A stretch of DNA of 64,000 bases from Opitutaceae bacterium (GTDB taxonomy: Bacteria; Verrucomicrobiota; Verrucomicrobiia; Opitutales; Opitutaceae), in the NCBI GenBank assembly GCA_019634615.1, contig JAHCAZ010000001.1:124001-188000 (forward strand), in the 5' to 3' direction. The notes under the pieces are model-generated. The model was not told the DNA's origin. It searched no databases and saw nothing but the letters and a program-made list of their open reading frames with translations. The translations under genes were made by a program, and so were the position numbers. Shown here piece after piece: positions 18,196 through 26,413 of the stretch (position 1 is its first letter; each line of letters begins with the position of its first letter).

Positions 18196-18660
18196 TTACG
18201 GGGTGGGGGGAGTGGCGGAGGTCGGAGCTCCGACCTTCTTGCACAGCCAGCCGAGGGTGAACTGCTCGGCGGATGAGAGGGCACTGAACTCGCGGGTGAT
18301 GCTGGCGGCGACCTTTGGAAAGAGATCCGCGATGAAGGCTTTGCCCTTGGGCGTGAGGGAGACGGTGATGAACCGCCGGTCGTCCTGGTCGCGCTCGCGG
18401 GAGACATAGCCGGCTTTCTCGAGATTATCGACGATCAGCGTGATGTTGCCGCCGCTCTTCAGGAGCTTGCCCGCGAGTTCACTCTGGCAGAGCGGGCCGC
18501 GGTGCAACAGGGCTTCGAGGACGCCGAACTGGGAAAGCGTGATCTCCTTGGGCAGCACACTGTGGGCGCGTGCGGTCACCGACTCGGCCGCCCGCATCAG
18601 CTTGATGTAGGCGTTGAGGGCGTCGGTTTCAGCTTTGGTGCCTTGGTAGTGCGTTCCCAT
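18196..18660 (-). CDS. MarR-family transcriptional regulator (MhqR-like)
   Basis: The 154-residue protein has a winged helix-turn-helix (LSQFGVLEALLHRGPLCQSE, then KLLKSGGNITLIVDNLEKAG and RDQDDRRFITVSLTPKGK), the MarR signature. MhqR of Bacillus represses genes for a DoxX protein, ring-cleaving dioxygenases and a carboxylesterase. Here the regulator is followed by the same three functions on the same strand, so it probably represses its own operon. An inverted repeat lies just upstream. The inducer is unknown. Confidence 0.88.
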   Translation of the reverse strand: MGTHYQGTKAETDALNAYIKLMRAAESVTARAHSVLPKEITLSQFGVLEALLHRGPLCQSELAGKLLKSGGNITLIVDNLEKAGYVSRERDQDDRRFITVSLTPKGKAFIADLFPKVAASITREFSALSSAEQFTLGWLCKKVGAPTSATPPTP

Positions 18661-18686
18661 AACGATTCAATGTTGAAGCAATATTA

Positions 18687-18712
18687 GATATGATGTCAAA
18701 AGATTTCATATC
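18687..18712. promoter_or_regulatory. Candidate operator upstream of the MarR gene
   Basis: GATATGA (18687-18693) and TCATATC (18706-18712) are perfect inverted half-sites 12 nt apart in an AT-rich stretch directly upstream of the regulator start. MarR proteins bind palindromes of about this size. A TTGACA-like element lies between the half-sites on the minus strand. Confidence 0.5.
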
Positions 18713-18759
18713 AAAACAGAAATTAACACTGATAATCAGCTATTTATCGATAATCTTCC

Positions 18760-19203
18760 TCAAGCCATCGAATCGAGTTTCTCGATCCGACGCACGTGCC
18801 GACCGCCTTCGAACTCGGTTTCGAGCCAGGTGCGGACGATCTTGAAGGCCATTTCGAGGGTGATCGTGCGTTCCCCGAGCGAGAGGCAGTTGGCGTCGTT
18901 GTGGGAGCGGTTCCAGATCGCGACCTGCTCGTTCCAGCAGACGCCGCAGCGGACACCTTTCACGCGATTCGCGGCCATGGCTTCGCCGTTGCCGGAGCCG
19001 CCCAGGACGATCCCGCGCTGGAACTCACCGGCCGCCACGGCGCGCGCCACCGGGAAGCAGAAATCCGGAAAGTCGCAGCTGTCGGCCGAGTGCGTGCCGA
19101 AGTCGCGGACGGTGTGGCCCTCGGCGAGGAGCATTTCCTTGATGGCTTCCTTGTACTTGAAGCCGGCGTGGTCCGAGCCGATGGCGATGGTGAAGGTTTT
19201 CAT
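18760..19203 (-). CDS. rpiB: Ribose-5-phosphate isomerase B
   Basis: The 147-residue protein begins KTFTIAIGSDHAGFKYKEAI and contains GIVLGGSGNGEAMAANRVKG and RSHNDANCLSLGERT, diagnostic of the RpiB/LacAB family. It interconverts ribose-5-phosphate and ribulose-5-phosphate in the cytoplasm. The catalytic Cys of many RpiB proteins is replaced here by Ser in GGSGNG, a variation known in the family. It is transcribed toward the MarR gene, with 99 nt between. Confidence 0.95.
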   Translation of the reverse strand: MKTFTIAIGSDHAGFKYKEAIKEMLLAEGHTVRDFGTHSADSCDFPDFCFPVARAVAAGEFQRGIVLGGSGNGEAMAANRVKGVRCGVCWNEQVAIWNRSHNDANCLSLGERTITLEMAFKIVRTWLETEFEGGRHVRRIEKLDSMA

Positions 19204-19279
19204 TAACGGGTGAACAGTTGAGGGGTTGCCGTGTCATTGGCGGGTGACACACTAGGGTCCGCAAACAAATTCCCACCCC

Positions 19280-19702
19280 ATGAAGCGCTGCCTTTTTCTG
19301 CTCATCGCCGCCGGGTCCCTGTTGGTTGCCGGTTGCAGCACGCTGGAGAGCCGGATCAGCGCCCAACAGGCGCAATTCGACTCCTGGCCGGCCGACGTGC
19401 GTGAAAAGATCCAGGCCGGCCGCATCGACATCGGTTTCAGCCCGGAGCAGGTGCGGGTGGCCTTGGGTGAACCCACCCGCAAATACCAGCGCACCACGGC
19501 CGCAGGCAGCTCGGAGGTCTGGGCCTACGCCGGCGGTCGCGTCGGGCTGTCGCTCGGCATCGGCGTGGGGTCCGCCCGCGGCTCATCCGCCTACGCGGGC
19601 GGGGTGGCCTACGAGCCCACAACCTACGGCGCCGATGACGAGGCGGTGCGGGTGGTGTTCGAGGACGGCAAGGTGACGTCGGTCGAGCGGCGCGCGAAGT
19701 AG
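19280..19702 (+). CDS. Small outer-membrane-type lipoprotein
   Basis: The 140-residue protein has a signal peptide ending in lipobox LVAGC, so it should be acylated at Cys20. The mature part has DVREKIQAGRIDIGFSPEQV and RVALGEPTRKYQRTT, a SmpA/BamE-like pattern, then a Gly/Ser/Tyr-rich segment and a short beta pair (EAVRVVFEDGKVTSVERRAK). The function is unknown; it may assist envelope assembly. It is divergent from rpiB. Confidence 0.8.
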   Translation: MKRCLFLLIAAGSLLVAGCSTLESRISAQQAQFDSWPADVREKIQAGRIDIGFSPEQVRVALGEPTRKYQRTTAAGSSEVWAYAGGRVGLSLGIGVGSARGSSAYAGGVAYEPTTYGADDEAVRVVFEDGKVTSVERRAK

Positions 19703-19728
19703 GAGTGCCCGGCCGCTTTGTCGTAGCC

Positions 19729-19800
19729 GTAGCTACGAGCGTGAGCGCGTGGCTGCACGTTGCATGCGCCGAACCTCCACTCGCTCACGCTCGTGGCTAC
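19729..19800. repeat. GTAGCTACGAGC-family long inverted repeat, copy 2
   Basis: The left arm (19729-19752, beginning GTAGCTACGAGCGTGAGCGC) and right arm (19777-19800) pair over 24 bp with two mismatches or wobbles. The 24-nt loop differs from the other copies. It ends one base before the stop codon of the HAD gene. Confidence 0.85.
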
Positions 19801-19801
19801 G

Positions 19802-20491
19802 TTAGCCAGCGACCAATCGCAGGAACGCCGCCGTGTCGGCGAGGTTGGGCAGCGCCACTGTCGGCCGGCAGGCCTCAAGTTCCGCCAGCGAGTAATGGCC
19901 GGTCGCCACGGCGATGGTCTGCGCGCCGATGACCTGGCCGCATTCCACGTCATGCGGCGTGTCGCCGATAATGAACGTGTTCTCCGGCGAGAACTCCGCG
20001 CCGTGGTGCGCCTTCGCCCGTTGCAGCGCCACCGGCCCCAGGTCGTTGCGCCGCGGGCTGTCGTCGGCGAAGGCGCCGAAACGGAAGTAATGCCAGACAT
20101 TGAAATGCGACAGCTTCAACTCGGCGCCGCGCACCACGTTGCCCGTCAGCAGGCCCTGCACGACGTCGCGGCGCCCATGCACGTGCTCGAGCAGCTCCGT
20201 CACGCCGGGCAGCAACTGGCCGGAACGGCCAGCGCGCAACTCCACCGGCAGCAGCGAAAGGTACGCTTCCAGGTAGGCCTGAGTGTTCGCTGCGGTGTCC
20301 GGGAGGCCAACATGCCGCAGCACCTCGGCCACGATCCAGCTGTCGGTGCGTCCCGCCCAGTTGATCTGGCGCAGATCCACCTCGCGGCCGAACTGCTCGC
20401 GCAGCGCGCGCTGCATGGCGCGAAAACCCGCGCCGTGCGACACGATCAGCGTTCCATCTATATCCCAGAGCAGCAATTTTGGCGAACTCAC
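19802..20491 (-). CDS. HAD-family hydrolase (phosphoglycolate phosphatase-like)
   Basis: The likely start is a GTG at 20491 giving VSSPKLLLWDIDGTLIVSHG; a longer ATG-started frame would add a basic, low-complexity N-terminus encoded by GC-rich intergenic DNA. About 229 residues. Motif I is LWDIDGTL, motif II LLTGNVV, and motif III/IV NTFIIGDTPHDVECG. It is a cytoplasmic phosphatase; the substrate is not predictable. It is convergent with the lipoprotein gene. Confidence 0.85.
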   Translation of the reverse strand: MSSPKLLLWDIDGTLIVSHGAGFRAMQRALREQFGREVDLRQINWAGRTDSWIVAEVLRHVGLPDTAANTQAYLEAYLSLLPVELRAGRSGQLLPGVTELLEHVHGRRDVVQGLLTGNVVRGAELKLSHFNVWHYFRFGAFADDSPRRNDLGPVALQRAKAHHGAEFSPENTFIIGDTPHDVECGQVIGAQTIAVATGHYSLAELEACRPTVALPNLADTAAFLRLVAG

Positions 20492-20625
20492 CCGCCCACC
20501 TTGCCGCCCGCGCCCGCCCCGGCGCAAGCCGCAACCCCACCCGCCGCGCCCACGCTTTGTCACGTACTGCGTGACAAAGGCCGGCGGACGGGTGGGCGTT
20601 GGGGCCGGGGCGGCGGGAAGGGGCC

Positions 20626-21522
20626 TTACGCTTGGCGGGGGCGGCTGGCGTAGGCGGTGGGGGTGAGGCCGGTGAAGCGGCGGAAGACGGTGGCGAAGTA
20701 CTGGGAACTGGAGAAACCGAGACGGTGGGCGAGGGTGGTGATGCGAACATCGGGGTCGCGGAGTTCAGCGCAGGCGGCGGCGAGCTTGGCGCGAAGGATG
20801 TACTCGCCGGGAGGCAGGCCGACCTCCTGACGAAAGCGGGCCTTGAAGCGCGACTCCGAGAGGTGGATGGCGCGGGCGAGCTCGGGCACGTAGAGCGGCG
20901 CGTGCAGGTGGCGAGCGATGTGGTCGAGGCAGCGGGCGATGCGCGGGGAAACCCCGGCACCCGCGTCGGCCCGGGCGGCAGCGAGCGTGGCGAAGAGGTA
21001 GCGCAGCACCAGGTTTGCGGCGGCGATGCGGTCGATCGTCGCGACCGGCCGGCGGGTCAGGGTGTGCAATATTGCACTGGTCAGCGCGGCGGCCTCGCGC
21101 GAACCCGGGAAGTGCCGGTCGGGCAGGTTCAGGAGGGCCCGCCGGAGCGCGACGGCGGCGGAGCGCTCGAGAAACAGCAGCGGCGCGTCGATCGGCTGCA
21201 TGCGGAGGAGGATCCAGTGCAGGCGGCTCTTCTCCTCCGGGGCGCCGGCCGTGTCGAGGCAGTCCCCGGGAAACGTCAGGAGTTGGTCGCCACCCTGCAG
21301 CTGATAGACCTGATCCTCGATCCGGTAGGTCTGCACGCCGCGGGCGAGGTAACAGATGCCGAGGCAGCCGGCGTGCGCGACGCCGGTCAGGCCGCGCCGG
21401 GCCGCCCGGTAGTGGTAGCTGCCGATCTCGAGGACACCCGGGAGGTTGATCGCCGGGGCGAACAGGTCGACGCGCCCGGTCTGGCGGGCGCTCGGCAGGC
21501 GCCGGCGGGTGTTCGATTTCAT
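20626..21522 (-). CDS. AraC-family transcriptional regulator
   Basis: The start MKSNTRRRLPSARQTGRVDL gives 298 residues. An N-terminal cupin-like sensor domain (YLARGVQTYRIEDQVYQLQG) is followed by two helix-turn-helix units (VPELARAIHLSESRFKARFR and ITTLAHRLGFSSSQYFATVF) ending in the family tail FRRFTGLTPTAYASR. It is divergent from a phytanoyl-CoA dioxygenase-family gene with 55 nt between, so it may regulate that gene. Such regulators usually sense sugars or small organic ligands. Confidence 0.92.
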   Translation of the reverse strand: MKSNTRRRLPSARQTGRVDLFAPAINLPGVLEIGSYHYRAARRGLTGVAHAGCLGICYLARGVQTYRIEDQVYQLQGGDQLLTFPGDCLDTAGAPEEKSRLHWILLRMQPIDAPLLFLERSAAVALRRALLNLPDRHFPGSREAAALTSAILHTLTRRPVATIDRIAAANLVLRYLFATLAAARADAGAGVSPRIARCLDHIARHLHAPLYVPELARAIHLSESRFKARFRQEVGLPPGEYILRAKLAAACAELRDPDVRITTLAHRLGFSSSQYFATVFRRFTGLTPTAYASRPRQA

Positions 21523-21577
21523 ACTGGGCGACATTCTTGGACGCAGCGTGCGCCGGGACCGGGCATACTGTCGAGCG

Positions 21578-22408
21578 ATGAATACCCCCGCCACCACACC
21601 GGCGGTGCCCGACTACGGCGCACCGGCCAGACTTCAGCCCACGATCCGCCTGACCCCGACGCAGATCGCCTTTTACCATGAGCACGGCTACCTCGCGATC
21701 GACGCGATCATGCCCGCGGAGGAGATCGCGGTCGTCCGCCGGATCTACGATCGCCTCTTCAACGAGGACCGGGCGCAGACCGGCCGCGATACCTACGACC
21801 TCACAGGCGCCAAGGACCGGGGCAAGAAGGAGGCCATCCCGCAGATCCTCCAGCCCGCCAAGTATGCGCCGGCCCTGCTGGAGACCCAGATGGTGGCCAA
21901 CCTGAAGGCCATGATGCAGCAGCTGCACGGACCGGAGACCAAGATGGTCGGCGACCACGCGATCAACAAGCCGCCGCACAACGCGGCGGCGACGCCCTGG
22001 CACCAGGACGAGGCGTACTGGAATCCGGCGCGGGAGTACTCGAGCCTGAGCGTGTGGATCCCCCTCCAGCCGGCGACGAAGCAGAACGGGTGCATGTATT
22101 TCGTGCCGGGTTCGCACCGGCTGGAGATTGTGCCGCATCGGCCGATTGGAGACGATCCGCGCACGCCGGGGCTTGAGGTGGTGCCGGGAGCGTTCGATTT
22201 CAGCGCGGCCGTGGCCTGTGAGCTGCCGGCCGGCGGGGCGACGTTCCATCACGGGCGATCGCTGCACTACACGCCGCCGAACAATTCCGACGACTACCGT
22301 CGGGCCTACATCGCCATGGGCTCGGCTTACGAGCGCCCGCTGGCGGTGCCGCGGAGTTTCCCGTGGCAGGAACGGCAGCGCGAGGCGAGGGCGACGGCGG
22401 CGAAGTGA
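21578..22408 (+). CDS. Phytanoyl-CoA dioxygenase (PhyH) family oxygenase
   Basis: The start MNTPATTPAVPDYGAPARLQ gives 276 residues. The Fe(II)/2-oxoglutarate motif appears as WHQDEAYW (His and Asp) with a distal His in FHHGRSLHYTPPN, followed by the Arg of YRRAYIAMG. Members hydroxylate varied small molecules, so the substrate is open. It forms a divergon with the AraC regulator. A longer in-frame start upstream would overlap the AraC start region and is unlikely. Confidence 0.9.
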   Translation: MNTPATTPAVPDYGAPARLQPTIRLTPTQIAFYHEHGYLAIDAIMPAEEIAVVRRIYDRLFNEDRAQTGRDTYDLTGAKDRGKKEAIPQILQPAKYAPALLETQMVANLKAMMQQLHGPETKMVGDHAINKPPHNAAATPWHQDEAYWNPAREYSSLSVWIPLQPATKQNGCMYFVPGSHRLEIVPHRPIGDDPRTPGLEVVPGAFDFSAAVACELPAGGATFHHGRSLHYTPPNNSDDYRRAYIAMGSAYERPLAVPRSFPWQERQREARATAAK

Positions 22409-22420
22409 GTATCTGTTGCA

Positions 22421-22540
22421 GGGCGGAGATTCCGTGTAGCTACGAGCGTGAGCGAGTGGTGGCTTGGCGCACGCAGCCTGTGATCCACTCGCTCACGCTC
22501 GTAGCCACAGAATACGAGGCGGGGATCGGAATCCCCGCCC
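22421..22540. repeat. Nested repeat: GTAGCTACGAGC copy 3 inside another palindrome
   Basis: The outer arms GGGCGGAGATTCCG (22421-22434) and CGGAATCCCCGCCC (22527-22540) pair with one mismatch. The inner 24-bp arms are 22436-22459 and 22485-22508. The inner element is the same family as at 14071 and 19729. It lies between convergent PhyH and EamA genes. Confidence 0.85.
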
Positions 22541-22550
22541 TACCTCGATA

Positions 22551-23453
22551 TCACCGGCGCGCCGCCGGCAGCACCGTTCCGACCAGAATCATCGCCGCAC
22601 CGACCATTTCGTAGGCGGCGAAGCGCTCGCCGAAGAACACCACGCCACCCAAGGCAATGCCGAGCGGCACGAGGATCTGCAGCAGCGAGCCCTCGCCCAC
22701 GGGCAGGTCGCGAAAGGCCCGCGTCATCGTGATCTGGCCGAGACCGGCGCTGAGGGCGGCGACGAGCATGAGCACCCAGGCCAGCGGCGGATGGGACGCC
22801 CAGGCGGCAAGGGCGGGACCGAGGCAGAGCAGCAGGCCGTAGACGCATTGGGCGGCAAAGATGGTGGAGGTGTGCTCGCCCTCGGCATGGAGCTGCCGGA
22901 TCGTGACGACGATGTAGGCCGAGCCGAAGGCCACGGCGATGGCGAGAAGGTCGTAGGGACTGACCTGCGCGCCGGAGGCGAAGACCCCGGTCAGCAGGCC
23001 GAGCCCGGCCAGGGCAAGCACGCCGCCGATCGCCAGGAGCGCGCCGAACCGCTCACGCAGCATGATCACGGCCAGGATCGCGCCGAGGACCACGTAGGTG
23101 TTGTTGATGAAGGTGGCCCGGCCGGCGCCGAGATGGACGACGGTCAGGTAGTAGCCATAGACCCCGAGGGAACCGATGATGCCGCGGGAGATGAGGCGCC
23201 GGTTACGGTAGAGACGGAGCGGTTGAAACTCCTCCGGGCCGACCCGGTAGATCGCAAAGATGAGTCCCAGACCGACGACAAACCGCACCGAGGCGAGCAA
23301 CCACACATCCACGGCCTGCACCGCGCCGAGCGCGCGGATCAGGAGGGCGTTGGCCGTGAAGCACAGCGCCGACCCCAGCATGAGCAGGACGCCCCGCAGG
23401 TGCTGGGAGGAGGGAATGGCGGTCGGAAGCGACACGCCTCGAATCCGAGCCAT
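22551..23453 (-). CDS. EamA/DMT-superfamily membrane transporter
   Basis: The 300-residue protein has ten predicted transmembrane helices in two EamA repeats (GVLLMLGSALCFTANALLIR and DLLAIAVAFGSAYIVVTIRQ start the halves). DMT transporters of this group export amino acids, metabolites or nucleotide precursors. No neighbour indicates the substrate. It is divergent from the MFS gene, 80 nt apart, so the two may share a regulatory region. Confidence 0.88.
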   Translation of the reverse strand: MARIRGVSLPTAIPSSQHLRGVLLMLGSALCFTANALLIRALGAVQAVDVWLLASVRFVVGLGLIFAIYRVGPEEFQPLRLYRNRRLISRGIIGSLGVYGYYLTVVHLGAGRATFINNTYVVLGAILAVIMLRERFGALLAIGGVLALAGLGLLTGVFASGAQVSPYDLLAIAVAFGSAYIVVTIRQLHAEGEHTSTIFAAQCVYGLLLCLGPALAAWASHPPLAWVLMLVAALSAGLGQITMTRAFRDLPVGEGSLLQILVPLGIALGGVVFFGERFAAYEMVGAAMILVGTVLPAARR

Positions 23454-23533
23454 CGCCCCAGTGACGTCAATCCAGCGCCGGCGACGCCTATCGCAGGATT
23501 GGACACCGCGCCGCCAGTCGTGATGATGGAACC

Positions 23534-24931
23534 ATGGATGCGGAATCAGACCGGCGGGTCAGGCGCGCGGCGCTCCTCGTTTCGACCATGACGGCCCTGC
23601 TGACGCCGTTCCTGGGCTCGGCCGTCAATGTCGCGTTGCCAGCGATGGCGGCTGAGTTGCGCCTCGACCCGGTCGAACTCAGCTGGGTGGCGACATCTTT
23701 CCTGGTGGCCACGACGGTGTGCCTGGTCCCGTTCGGACGCTTGGCAGATCAGGTGGGGCGCAAGCGGGTCTTCCTTCTGGGCATGGCGGTCTTCCTGTTG
23801 GCGGCGGCCGGCTGCGGCCTGGCCGTGAGTGCCGCCGGGCTCATCGGCTTCCGCGTGGTGCAGGGAATCGGCGCGGCGATGATCTTCAGCACGGGCCTGG
23901 CGATCCTGACCTCGGTGTATCCGCCGGGCGAGCGGGGGCGAGTCCTGGGCTTCAACGCGGCGGCGGTTTACCTGGGCTTGTCGATCGGTCCCGTGGCGGG
24001 CGGCTACCTGACGCAGCACTGGGGCTGGCGGAGCGTGTTCTGGGTATGCGTGCCGCTGGGCCTGGCCACGCTCGGAATTGCCTGGCGCGGGTTGAAGGGC
24101 GAATGGCGCGGCGCGACGAGCGGCGGCTTCGACTGGGTCGGAAGCACCCTGTACGGCCTGGCGTTGATCGCGTTCATGCTCGGCTTGTCGTCGTTGCCGG
24201 GTTGGAAAGGCGCGGGCCTGACGGCTGCCGGCCTCGCGGTGTTCGCCGTCCTGCTGCGCTGGGAACGACGCGTGGCCACGCCGGTGCTCGATGTCGCGTT
24301 GATGACGCGCAACGTCGTTTTCGCCCGTTCCAACCTTGCCGCGCTGATCAACTACAGCGCGACCTTCGCGGTGACGTTTCTCCTGAGCCTGTACCTGCAG
24401 TATGTCCGCGGCCTCGACCCGGGGCAGGCCGGGCTCGTGCTGCTCACGCAGTCGGTGATGATGATGCTGGTGAGCCCGTTGGCCGGGTGGTGGTCAGACC
24501 ATGTGGAGCCGCGCATCGTGGCATCCGTGGGCATGGGCCTGACATTGCTGGGGCTGGTGGCGCTGGCTCGCCTTGGGCCTGCGACACCCTTGGGCGGGAT
24601 CGTGGCGATGCTCGTGGTCGTGGGGGCGGGATTCGGACTGTTTTCCTCGCCGAACACGAACGCGGTGATGAGTGCGGTTGAGCGCAAGGACCAGGGCATC
24701 GCCTCGGCCACGCTGGGCACGATGCGCCTGATGGGCCAGACCGTGAGCATGGGCCTGGCGGCGGCGGTGCTGGCGGCCTACGTCGGCCGGACGCCGATCA
24801 CACCGGCCCTGCACGAACCTTTCATTGCGGCGGTGCGGGTGGCCTTCGCGATTTCGGCGGCGCTGTGCGTCGTGGGCCTGTGGGCGTCGCTGGCGCGCGG
24901 CAACGTACGGACCGCGAAGGCGGCGGTGTAG
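23534..24931 (+). CDS. MFS drug-efflux-type transporter (DHA2-like)
   Basis: The 465-residue protein has about 14 transmembrane helices. Motif A is GRLADQVGRKRVFLLGM, and the antiporter motif C-like segment is GLSIGPVAGGYLTQHWGWRS. This matches EmrB/QacA-type exporters. It probably extrudes hydrophobic or toxic compounds by proton antiport; the substrate is unknown. It is convergent with lpd, 6 nt between the stops. Confidence 0.9.
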   Translation: MDAESDRRVRRAALLVSTMTALLTPFLGSAVNVALPAMAAELRLDPVELSWVATSFLVATTVCLVPFGRLADQVGRKRVFLLGMAVFLLAAAGCGLAVSAAGLIGFRVVQGIGAAMIFSTGLAILTSVYPPGERGRVLGFNAAAVYLGLSIGPVAGGYLTQHWGWRSVFWVCVPLGLATLGIAWRGLKGEWRGATSGGFDWVGSTLYGLALIAFMLGLSSLPGWKGAGLTAAGLAVFAVLLRWERRVATPVLDVALMTRNVVFARSNLAALINYSATFAVTFLLSLYLQYVRGLDPGQAGLVLLTQSVMMMLVSPLAGWWSDHVEPRIVASVGMGLTLLGLVALARLGPATPLGGIVAMLVVVGAGFGLFSSPNTNAVMSAVERKDQGIASATLGTMRLMGQTVSMGLAAAVLAAYVGRTPITPALHEPFIAAVRVAFAISAALCVVGLWASLARGNVRTAKAAV

Positions 24932-24937
24932 CGGAAA

Positions 24938-26326
24938 TCAGAGTGCGTGGATGGCGCTCTTGCTGACGGCGAGGCCGGCTTCCTTGACGGCTTCGCTCAT
25001 TGTCGGGTGCGCGTGGATCGTGCGGCCGAGGTCCTCGGCGCTGCCACCGTATTCCATGTGCGTCACGACCTCGCTGATGAGTTCGCCGGCGCCGCGGCCC
25101 AAAATCTGGGCGCCGAGGATCTTGTCGGTCTTGGCGTCGGCGATGATCTTCACGTAGCCGTCAGTCGCATCGGCCGCGATGGCGCGGCCGTTGGCGGCGA
25201 AATTGAAGCGGCCCACGTTGACCGCGATGCCCTTGGCCTTGGCGGCGTCCTCGCCGAGGCCCACGCCGGCGACCTCGGGGTCGGTGTAGACGATGCCGGG
25301 GACGAGGTCCCAGTTGATGTGGCCGGCCTTGCCGGCAATCCATTCGGCGACGGCGACGCCGTCCTCCTCGGCCTTGTGGGCGAGCATGGGACCGGCGACG
25401 ACGTCACCGATCGCCCAGACGCCGGGGGCGGTGGTCTTGAGGTGGGCGTCGACCTTGATGCGCTTCTTCTCGTCGAGCTGCACGCCGGCCTTGTCGAGGC
25501 CGAGGCCGTCGGTGTAGGGGCGACGGCCGACGGCGACGAGGACGGTGTCGGCGGGGAATTCCAGCTTCTTGCCCTCGCGCTCGGCGGTGAGGACGCCGTT
25601 GGCGTAGCCGGTGACCTTGGCGTTGACCTCGATCTTGAGTCCCTGCTTTTGCAGCAGGCGCGTGAAATTGCGGACGATGTCGTCGTCGTAGTTGGCGACG
25701 ATCTTGGGCAGGAACTCGACGACGGTGACGTCGGCACCGAGGCGTGACCACACGGAGCCGAGTTCCAGGCCGATCGCGCCGCCGCCGACCACGACGAGTT
25801 TTTTCGGCACGGCGTTGAAGCTGATGGCGTCGTCGCTGGAGACGACGCTGGTGCCGTTGAACTTGAGGAATGGCAGCTCGACCGGCGCAGAGCCGGTGGC
25901 AATGACGATGTTTTTGGCGGTGAGCGTTTGCGCGGCGCCGGAAGCGGGGGTGACGGCGACGGTGTTGGCGGCGGTGAAGGCGGCGCTGCCGGTGACAACG
26001 GTGATCTTGCGGGCCTTGGCGAGCTGGGCGACGCCGGCGGTGAGCTTGGCGACGACGTCATTTTTCTTTTTCAGCAGGGCGGGCAGGTCGAGTTCGACCG
26101 AGCCGAGCTTGATGCCATGGGCGGCGGCGTGACCCTTGGCGAAGACGAACTGCTCGGAGGAGTGGAGCAGGGCCTTGCTGGGGATGCAGCCGACATTGAG
26201 GCAGGTGCCGCCGAGGGTCGCGCGCTTGTCGATGAGGGCGACCTTGAGCCCAAGCTGCGCCGCGCGGAACGCGCAAACATAACCGCCGGGGCCGGCACCG
26301 ATGACGATGAGATCGAAGGAAGACAT
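24938..26326 (-). CDS. lpd: Dihydrolipoyl dehydrogenase (E3)
   Basis: The 462-residue flavoprotein has an FAD motif (IVIGAGPGGYVCAFRAAQLG), redox-active disulfide GGTCLNVGCIPSKALLHSSE, NAD motif VVGGGAIGLELGSVWSRLGA and the C-terminal His-Glu dyad in HAHPTMSEA. It reoxidises lipoyl groups of E2. It is the third gene of sucA-odhB-lpd and is the only E3 visible, so the fused E1 system at 11.9 kb may share it. A palindromic repeat fills its upstream gap. Confidence 0.97.
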   Translation of the reverse strand: MSSFDLIVIGAGPGGYVCAFRAAQLGLKVALIDKRATLGGTCLNVGCIPSKALLHSSEQFVFAKGHAAAHGIKLGSVELDLPALLKKKNDVVAKLTAGVAQLAKARKITVVTGSAAFTAANTVAVTPASGAAQTLTAKNIVIATGSAPVELPFLKFNGTSVVSSDDAISFNAVPKKLVVVGGGAIGLELGSVWSRLGADVTVVEFLPKIVANYDDDIVRNFTRLLQKQGLKIEVNAKVTGYANGVLTAEREGKKLEFPADTVLVAVGRRPYTDGLGLDKAGVQLDEKKRIKVDAHLKTTAPGVWAIGDVVAGPMLAHKAEEDGVAVAEWIAGKAGHINWDLVPGIVYTDPEVAGVGLGEDAAKAKGIAVNVGRFNFAANGRAIAADATDGYVKIIADAKTDKILGAQILGRGAGELISEVVTHMEYGGSAEDLGRTIHAHPTMSEAVKEAGLAVSKSAIHAL

Positions 26327-26328
26327 GG

Positions 26329-26412
26329 GTTGGGTGATGGGTTATGGGAGATGGGTCATGGGACCAGAGGCGGGTTCAAGACCCATGACCTATGACCCAT
26401 CACCCATGACCA
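26329..26412. repeat. ATGGGTGATGGGT-type palindrome filling the odhB-lpd gap
   Basis: Tandem TGGGTGATGGGTTATGGG units at the left and ACCCATGACCTATGACCCAT units at the right form imperfect inverted arms. It occupies nearly the whole 87-nt gap. A second copy fills the sucA-odhB gap (27656-27729). Confidence 0.75.
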
Positions 26413-26413
26413 A

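Noticed and set aside
14031..22540. Possible CRISPR array from the recurring GTAGCTACGAGC units
   Set aside because: Copies are kilobases apart, each is an inverted pair and not a direct repeat, and there are no regular spacers or cas genes.
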